Assembly: GCA_027563935.2 (NCBI GenBank) | Contig: CM050446.2 | Span: 121,784,499 to 121,848,498, forward strand | Direction: 5' to 3' | Length of the DNA stretch: 64,000 nt | Source: Costus lasius | Lineage: Eukaryota > Streptophyta > Magnoliopsida > Zingiberales > Costaceae | Shown: piece by piece, positions 57,811-64,000 of the stretch | Position numbering within the stretch: the stretch's first letter is position 1 | Layout of the letters: every line of letters begins with the position of its first letter | The notes under the pieces: model-generated | The model's input: only the letters and a program-made list of their open reading frames with translations | The model's database searches: none | Told to the model about the DNA's origin: nothing | Program-made: the position numbers and the translations under genes

Positions 57811-59083
57811 ATGCCGCCCCGCAAGAAGAACACTAGGAAGCGACCGGCAGGCACCTCAAGCCCTCGACCGGCAGCGCCACCACAGCAACAACCAGTGCCA
57901 CTAGAAATCCAGATGAGGGATAATCACCAGGCAGCAAGGTACCAAGTCCTTTCCAATCGCAGAATCGTTAATACTCGTTATATCGATCCACCCACGCTTG
58001 CTGCACTCGGAATCTTCGACGATTTACTTTGGGTGTTTCGACAATTTGGCTGGGGGCGATTTCTGCAGTATGCTCATCCCACGTACATCCCTTTCATGCT
58101 TGAATTTCTGAGTTCGGTTGAATTGAAAGTCTCTTCGCTAGACACGGATCCAGGGCTGCTATCCTTCAGATTGGCCAACACAGAGTATCGTCTTACCATT
58201 GCTGATCTTAACGACATCTTTGGGTTTCCTGCGTATGCTTCCAGCATCGGACCACCGAACTTCAATGAAGACATTTTCTGGAGGTGCATCTCCTCCATGT
58301 CCGCTTACTCGCCCCGCAATGCCAGAGCTTCAACGCTCTCCAACCCCTGCATCCGCTATGCGCATAGGTTACTTGCGCATTCGATTTTCGCGAGGGAAGG
58401 AGACGGAATTGTACGCCAACCGGACTTACTTTGCCTTTGGGGCCTCTTGCACCATTTCCAGATCAACGCCGGCTATCATCTCGCCCGGCAATTCATGCGT
58501 GTGGCTCATGCGCAGAAAGGAGTTATCTGCATAGGCGGGATGATCACGAACATAGCTCTATCCCTGGGCCACAATCCTTATGGACAGCCGGAGGCGGTGG
58601 GCAGCAGACGACTGGACCTTGAACACCTACTTTCTATGAAGATGATAGTCCGACGAGGGGACATCTTCCACCTGACTTTCATGGATACCACAGACACCAT
58701 GCCATTGCCGAACACTACGAGGACAGATATCAGGGACACCGCTAACTGGTGCTTGCGTTCAGATCCAGCAGCACCAGAGGATCAGACCACCCCCCCTTGA
58801 TGTCGACCCGAGTGCCTCCATCTATGGACAACCGATAACTGCCGCGCGCCCTTCTACGGAAGATTTGCTCCACTTGCTTCGCCAAGATCAGATCCACCAA
58901 GGGAAGCCGCTAGCGGCCCTGATGGATACGGTGAACTGCATTGAAGTTTTCCTCCACAGCAACATGGCTCCACCACCACCGCGAGACGAGGATGAAGACG
59001 TCGACGACACCATCCATGTCTCTAATTCGTCTGAGCCAGCTGACGACGATGACGATGACGACCCGGCTGAGTGCAGTGAGTAG
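57811..59083 (+). pseudogene. Env-position ORF of element A (ATHILA ORF1-like domain), one frameshift
   Basis: The ATG at 57811 opens a frame to 58800 (329 codons): a basic N-terminus (PPRKKNTRKR), then a conserved-looking core (about residues 35-310) with 'RYIDPPTLAALGIFDDLLW', 'YIPFMLEFLSSVELK', 'FRLANTEYRLTIADLNDIFG' and 'DLLCLWGLLHHFQINAGYH'. This resembles the putative plant transposon protein / ATHILA ORF-1 domain. At a run of seven C (58790-58796) the frame shifts, and a second frame (58799-59083) continues with 'STEDLLHLLRQDQIHQGKPL' and a very acidic tail, so the ancestral product was about 420 aa. I see no clear signal peptide or membrane helix. The 'env-like' label is positional. 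Role unknown. Confidence 0.8.
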
Positions 59084-60609
59084 GGCTGCACTCTAGTAAG
59101 TTCTCCCTCACCCCTTTTGATATATACCTATATTATATGCATCTAGATGATGCATCTTTTGCTTAGGGTGAGGGTACTTACACATTTTGATGGGTCGTCT
59201 TGACTTCTACTTCTTATGATATGATGTTGTACGAGGGTACTTTTTATGACTATGACGGTAAACTTTTATGCTGTGATGAACTGTCTTTTATGCTGTGCTG
59301 TTGTACCAAACTCGCTAACCAGCTCCACTGCTGAACTTCAATGTGCTTCACTTTTATAATGCCTTGACTGCACATGTTTTGATGATGAAATGGTTGTACA
59401 AGAAATAGTATTTCAGCTTTCTGATGTTGTGTATATCGTTAGACTGATGCTGCTTGATGTGATGCTTTGATTGCTTTACCATGATTTTAAACCACAACTG
59501 CCGAACATGTGTAGAACGTGAGTAACATTTTTTATAACTTGCTTTCTTGAAGTCTTATCATCACACTATGTCATCTCTTAGACACTTTAACTTTGCAAAG
59601 ACATCTATATTGTAGCACATTTATCACACCCACACCCTTTTGCTACTCTTTTGACATAACTTTATGGATACATTTTGAAACCATGATTGATGGCTACTTC
59701 CCAAATACGCAAGGACCTAAGTCGTAGGTCCTAGCCGAGACTTTTTATTTATTACCTGATATTTTCTCATTTGAGATTGATACTTGTTCATTGACCTGAT
59801 TTACGATTGATTTAGTCCCCCACACTGCATTTAGATCACATTCTTGATTGAACAACTAGTCACTCGATTCCCTATACACTGGAAACTTAGGGATTGAACT
59901 TTGATGAGCTTTGAGTCTAGGAAGACATATATATCAACATGAGTACTATTTGCTTGAAAGATTATAGACCAAACCACTCTACACACACACTTACCACCTT
60001 GGGAAACTCTTGGTGTTAGTTTTGGTACAAGCTCCTCTAGCTTGGCACCGCACAAAAGAGAGAAAGAAAGAAAGGAATGGAAAACAAGAAACAGTGATAC
60101 CTAGGTTGCGACTTGGTACTGCCCAATAAAAAGAAAGAAGAAGAAAAAGAAGTGCAGTGGTACCGAAGCCTTGGCTTGGCACTGCCGTCAAAAGTAAAGA
60201 AAAAGAAGGAAAGAAGGGCAGTGGTACCGAAGTCGTAACTTGGCACTGAAATTCGAAAGAAGAGAAAGCGGTGGTACCGAAGCTTAGGCTTGGCACTACA
60301 GAGAAGAAGAAAGAAAAGTGCGATGGTACCGAAGCCATGAGTAAGACCTTTACTACCACTTTGGAATCTACCCTCTTGGTGCTTTCAAGTGTATTCGTGC
60401 CTCATGTGGTAAGGATCTATTTTCATCCAATGCTATTGTACAATTGTTGCACATAGATTTGACCTAGATATTATGCTTTTCATATCGACATCTCTCAAGT
60501 CTATAGTGATTTGCGCCTCTTGTGACTAGTTGTGATTCTTTAAGCATTAACAGGTCATTTGGGAATATAACTTTGATTGAACAAGCAAAGGTTTAAGTCG
60601 TAGGTATTC
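59084..60609 (+). other. 3' untranslated region of element A with tandem GGTACCGAAG repeats
   Basis: AT-rich with no protein. Six copies of a box reading GCAGTGGTACCGAAG...CTTGGCACTG lie at about 60023, 60093, 60154, 60218, 60268 and 60320, separated by A/G-rich spacers of about 20-35 bases. The sequence before the 3' LTR (AACAAGCAAAGGTTTAAGTCGTAGGTATTC, 60579-60609) is the counterpart of the B-family polypurine region but only weakly purine-rich. Confidence 0.8.
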
Positions 60610-62601
60610 TGTTGACACAGATTTGTATAGAGTTTCATGTGTCAATTTACTTATGGAATCATGCTTATTTCACGGCTTTAAGCCTTGCAATTGCCTATAT
60701 TTGGATACATTTATGAAATCTACAACTGTTTCGGTATTTTCACGTTTTCAGGTCAAATTGGACACATAGAGGATAAATTCTGACACTTTGGTGGCAGAAG
60801 AGCTCATCCTAACTCAAGATGATCCTAACTAGGAGTTTTCAGATTCATTAAAGCCTTTGTTGGAAATCACGACCGGGTCCGGATCAGAATCATGACCGTG
60901 ATCGTCGCTAAGCCTGAAGCTAAAATCGACAAATCACGACCGGGTCACGACCAAATTCTCGCCCGAGATCATGGACCCGCCTGTTATGAAATCACTATTT
61001 TCTCTCATGTTTCTTTGATCTGATCTAAGGGGAGGCTGAAGGGCACCTAGGACCTTTCTCCCCCATTGATGAAGGAGGCGTGGAGCAGCATTTAGGGGAG
61101 GTTTCCCTCACGAAATCATCATTTCGTGAGGTATGGGTGGCTGAACCTTTGCAGGAAATGAAGGCTGGCAGAAGACTTTCGGTTGAAGCTCTGCAGCGGC
61201 TGCAGCAACTTTGGCAGGACATGAGGAAGAAGAGAAAGTCAACCAGGATGAGAGGAGGAGAAGGATAAAAGGTTTCCTCGGTTCCAAAGAAAAAGGGGGG
61301 GATTCGCACGAAGGAACAGGAGGAGTAGAAGAGAAGTGTCGCTGCCAAGGAGAAGAGAGCCACGCATCCATATTTCCTGAAGATCTTCCCTTGTGTGAGC
61401 ATCTCAGAGCCAAGCTGTAACAAAGACTTAGATCTGCACTTGATTTGTTACCCTATTGTGTAAACGCTTGCAAGATACCTCATGATCTTACGCTTTTATT
61501 GCAACTCCTGCGCAAACTTGTTGTTACGTGTAATGTTCATGTTTAAGAATATTGTTTATGTTGATACCATGAACATGCTAAGCTAAGCTCCTAATCAGGA
61601 TGTGGGAGTAGCCCTTTTGATGCCTTACTAGCTTGGTAGTCATGATTTGAATGTTATAATCCAACTCGATCCTATGTGCGCGCCTTGCCTGCGCATCCCA
61701 TCTTGGGTGCGCTTGAGCCTCTACCTCTTGATCTGAGGTTTGTAAATCAGATAATCACAGGGAAACTCGCTGATTGTCTGTACTCAACCAAGGGGTAGTT
61801 AGGGTTTTAGACGTGTCGGGGAGACCACAAGTCCGACCGCGCGTCCGAAGCATTCGATCAAGGGTTTTATCAAATTTGTTTGATCGCTTTGCCTACGTCT
61901 CCCGAAAGGGAGCGTTTGAGCCTGTATTTCCTCGTGTGGGATTTGTAATGCAGGAATTTTTGGGGGGAATCCACTTGACGAACTGCACTCTCCTTGCATT
62001 AGCTCCTGGATCTTAAACGCATCTGACAAACTTCTTGCGCGCCGGTACGTTAGATTACAAGAACTCTATGCCTGCGTAGCCCGAAAGGGCACGCTTGAGC
62101 CAGAAGTTACGCAGGGGAGGTTTGTAAGCTAGGAATTCTCGTGGAGGACCTCTTTTGTCATCCTGTGCCCATCTTGGAAGTGCTAGGAGCTTAGGCGTAT
62201 TGGGGAGAAGCATTTCCGACCAAGCGCCAGAACCTAATAGATTTGACCTATAGCAACCGGCTGTAGGAGGGAGCAACTACCTAAGTGACAAGGAAGCCGA
62301 GTCCCTTGAACTAGAAAGGATAAAGACATTAGAGTCTGGACTATTAAGCTGTAGGAAGTCAAGGCGGTGAACCCACATCCTGATGTTTTATACTATTAAG
62401 ACTCTCGTGCAAATTCTTCCATTTACATTTTCATGTATTTAATTAGTTAACATTTAGACTTCGTTAATTTCGCATCGTCTAGCTAGCAAATTCAGGATCT
62501 GTCGGTATTTGTCTATCAGTCCCTGTGGGATCGATATTTTATTACTTCGATAGACCCGTGCACTTGCGGGTAATGCTTGCCTATATCGGTGGGGGCTATC
62601 A
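60610..62601 (+). repeat. 3' LTR of element A
   Basis: 1992 bp, the partner of 47123-49119 with scattered substitutions and a few short indels. The module array is at 60864-60982. Exact identity was not computed. By eye there is a difference every few dozen bases, so the insertion is not very recent. Confidence 0.95.
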
Positions 62602-63623
62602 GTCACCGACCGTAAAAGTTTCCGCCCCTTCATGTTTCTCACTCGATTCGACTCCAAACTGAACCAAAATTAAACCAAACTCTCCAGAAACCTTCCTAGA
62701 CCGGTTCTATACTGATTAGACTATAAAAGGAAAGGTTTTGGAAGGGTTTCAGGGGCTTCTAGGCACGAAAACGAGAGGAGACGGCGGCGATGACGAGAAT
62801 TGATTCCAAGGCAGAAAACGAACAAGAAAGCCACGCAAAGGAAGAAGTAGAGGGTTGATCTTCGTCTCCACGTCGAGGGGAAGCCTTTCTACTATCTTGT
62901 CTAGCAATTTCTTGTATTTTTATTGAGTTTCCATGCGATTTTCATCAATGAACATGCTGTTTGTTATGAACATGAACGTGTAAACCCTTATTTCGGGATT
63001 TGGGGAATAGCCCGTTGACGATTTATGGATTAAATACATAGTTTTAAATCTTCGACATGATCTTTTATAGATTTGATTTGATTAGAATTGTGCTTATTTC
63101 GTGAATTACCCTGATCAAGTAATTTTACGTCTTAGACATTGCGAGAAGGACCGGGAGGTGAATCGCAACGTCAGATCTATTCTTTTCAAACATGTGAATC
63201 CGATCACGGGAGTAGTTCGGATTCGCTTGAAGGATTACCATAGTTTTTCACAGAACTTAATGGGTCTATTTATGTTAATTGCTACGGGAGTAGGGAATTA
63301 ATGTAAATAGATACCGGGTTACGCTTCGGGCGGAGGTAATCTGTACCTTAGGAAAAATCTCTTTTAAAATTATAATTTTCTGATCAAAAGATTTATTTGC
63401 AAATTTTATTCATAATCATCAACGTGGTGAAACCCTAGATCCTGAATTTATCCGAATTGATTTTTACCCTTTTTGTACTTAGAAGTTACCAAAACAAAAA
63501 TCACATATTGATTCGTCTAGATATAGATCAAACGTGTAATCGGTACTTGACCGCCAGATCCTCATTGGGAACGATAATCTTTTTATTACTTCGATAAATT
63601 CGTGCACTTGCGGATACCTATCA
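62602..63623 (+). mobile_element. 5' LTR of plus-strand B element, second part
   Basis: Continuation of the LTR begun at 46694 after the inserted element A. It starts with GTCAC (target copy) and CGACCGTAAAAGTTTCCG, which rejoins the module array. TATA box CTATAAAAGG (62724-62733), the repeated CGTCTAGATATAGATCAAACG (63512-63532) and end CCTATCA at 63623. Total LTR length without element A is about 1.45 kb. Confidence 0.88.
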
Positions 63624-63629
63624 AGTTTT

Positions 63630-63647
63630 TGGCGCCGTTGACGGGGA
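63630..63647 (+). other. Primer-binding site of plus-strand B element (tRNA-Asp type)
   Basis: TGGCGCCGTTGACGGGGA, six bases after the LTR, complementary to the 3' end of tRNA-Asp with one mismatch. It shows that the LTR ending at 63623 is a 5' LTR whose body runs off the right edge. Confidence 0.85.
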
Positions 63648-64000
63648 TCAGGCTAGTCAATATTGATTTAATCGTGAGATTTATAGACTAGACATTTTTT
63701 TATTATTTGTTTGTTTTTATTTTTATTTTTGTTTTTGTTTTTGTTTTTGTTTTTATTTTATTTGTTTTATTTGTTTTTGTTTTCATTTTTTATTATTATT
63801 TATTTTTCACATTTTTTTATATAGGTAGTTTTTTTTTTATTTTTCTCTTTTTGGATTAACATGTTGTATGTGCAGGAGAACTGAAAAATCACTTGTCTAC
63901 ATATTTTGCATTTCCTGTTCTACATTATATATTTTTGAATTTATTGCATAAATTGAAAAGAATAATGTTTAACCAATGTCAATGGTCAAATCAGGGATAT
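63648..64000 (+). mobile_element. Start of internal region of plus-strand B element
   Basis: Untranslated leader with a (TTTTTG/TTTTTA)n tract at about 63700-63800. No coding sequence starts before the window ends. Confidence 0.7.

Larger units (their letters stand above)
47123..62601 (+). mobile_element. Complete Athila-type Ty3-gypsy retrotransposon (element A), ~15.5 kb
   Basis: Two direct LTRs of about 2.0 kb (47123-49119 and 60610-62601) bound a tRNA-Asp-type primer site, gag, pol in gypsy order (protease, reverse transcriptase, RNase H, integrase), an additional ORF in the env position and a repeat-rich 3' region. The extra ORF after pol, the primer type and the LMDDF form of the reverse-transcriptase box fit the Athila lineage. 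Flanking 5-mers are ATCAC (47118-47122) and GTCAC (62602-62606), one transition apart, consistent with a 5-bp target duplication inside the B LTR. All reading frames are broken, so it is not autonomous now. About 1.9 kb of its length is a later solo LTR (55753-57635). Confidence 0.93.

Noticed and set aside
1..64000. tRNA or rRNA genes
   Set aside because: Only tRNA-complementary primer sites were seen (39183, 49126, 63630); no cloverleaf or rRNA sequence recognised.

Overview
The window is nuclear DNA of a flowering plant, probably a monocot. Three large spliced or intronless protein genes, all on the + strand, have GC-rich first exons and AT-rich introns and flanks, and the rest is retrotransposons, DNA transposons, MITE-like hairpins and simple repeats. 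I cannot name the species from sequence alone.

Left part, 1-14.3 kb. A large LTR on the minus strand runs off the left edge (1-1585). It is followed by an intact 11-exon gene for a MYND-finger ubiquitin-specific protease of the UBP15/UBP16 type (2430-10127, 912 aa by my splicing, every exon phase closing). A fold-back element sits inside one of its introns and a second, 1.5-kb fold-back element lies just beyond its 3' end. Next is a single-exon J-domain/zinc-ribbon co-chaperone gene (13061-14236, 391 aa).

Middle, 14.3-27.7 kb. This is a gene-poor stretch. It holds the 3' end of an old Ty1-copia element, a decayed PIF/Harbinger transposon with remains of both its proteins (transposase and Myb/SANT-like DNA-binding protein), a 0.5-kb TACATGTA-type satellite, a MITE, and much AT-rich sequence in which I recognise nothing.

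Kinase gene, 27.8-36.8 kb. An intact 11-exon CDPK-related kinase (CRK; 606 aa) has an N-terminal myristoylation/palmitoylation signal, complete kinase motifs and degenerate EF-hands. A (GA)n tract lies in its presumed 5' UTR.

Right part, 37.5-64 kb. This is a stack of nested retrotransposons. From oldest to youngest: a Ty1-copia element (LTR at 38979) is cut at 42365 by a minus-strand Ty3-gypsy relative (family B). That is cut at 46693 by a plus-strand copy of the same family. The 5' LTR of the second copy is cut at 47122/62602 by a complete 15.5-kb Athila-type Ty3-gypsy element (family A: two ~2-kb LTRs, tRNA-Asp-type primer site, gag, pol, env-position ORF). Element A in turn carries a 1.88-kb solo LTR with a perfect AGTAC target duplication. 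All retroelement coding regions seen here are broken by stops or frameshifts.

The three cellular genes are unrelated (ubiquitin recycling, chaperone function, membrane-associated kinase signalling) and show no sign of acting as a cluster. The most unusual pattern is that LTRs of at least three families carry arrays of short palindromic ACGG/CCGT modules of different sequence. The youngest complete element inserted inside one such array.
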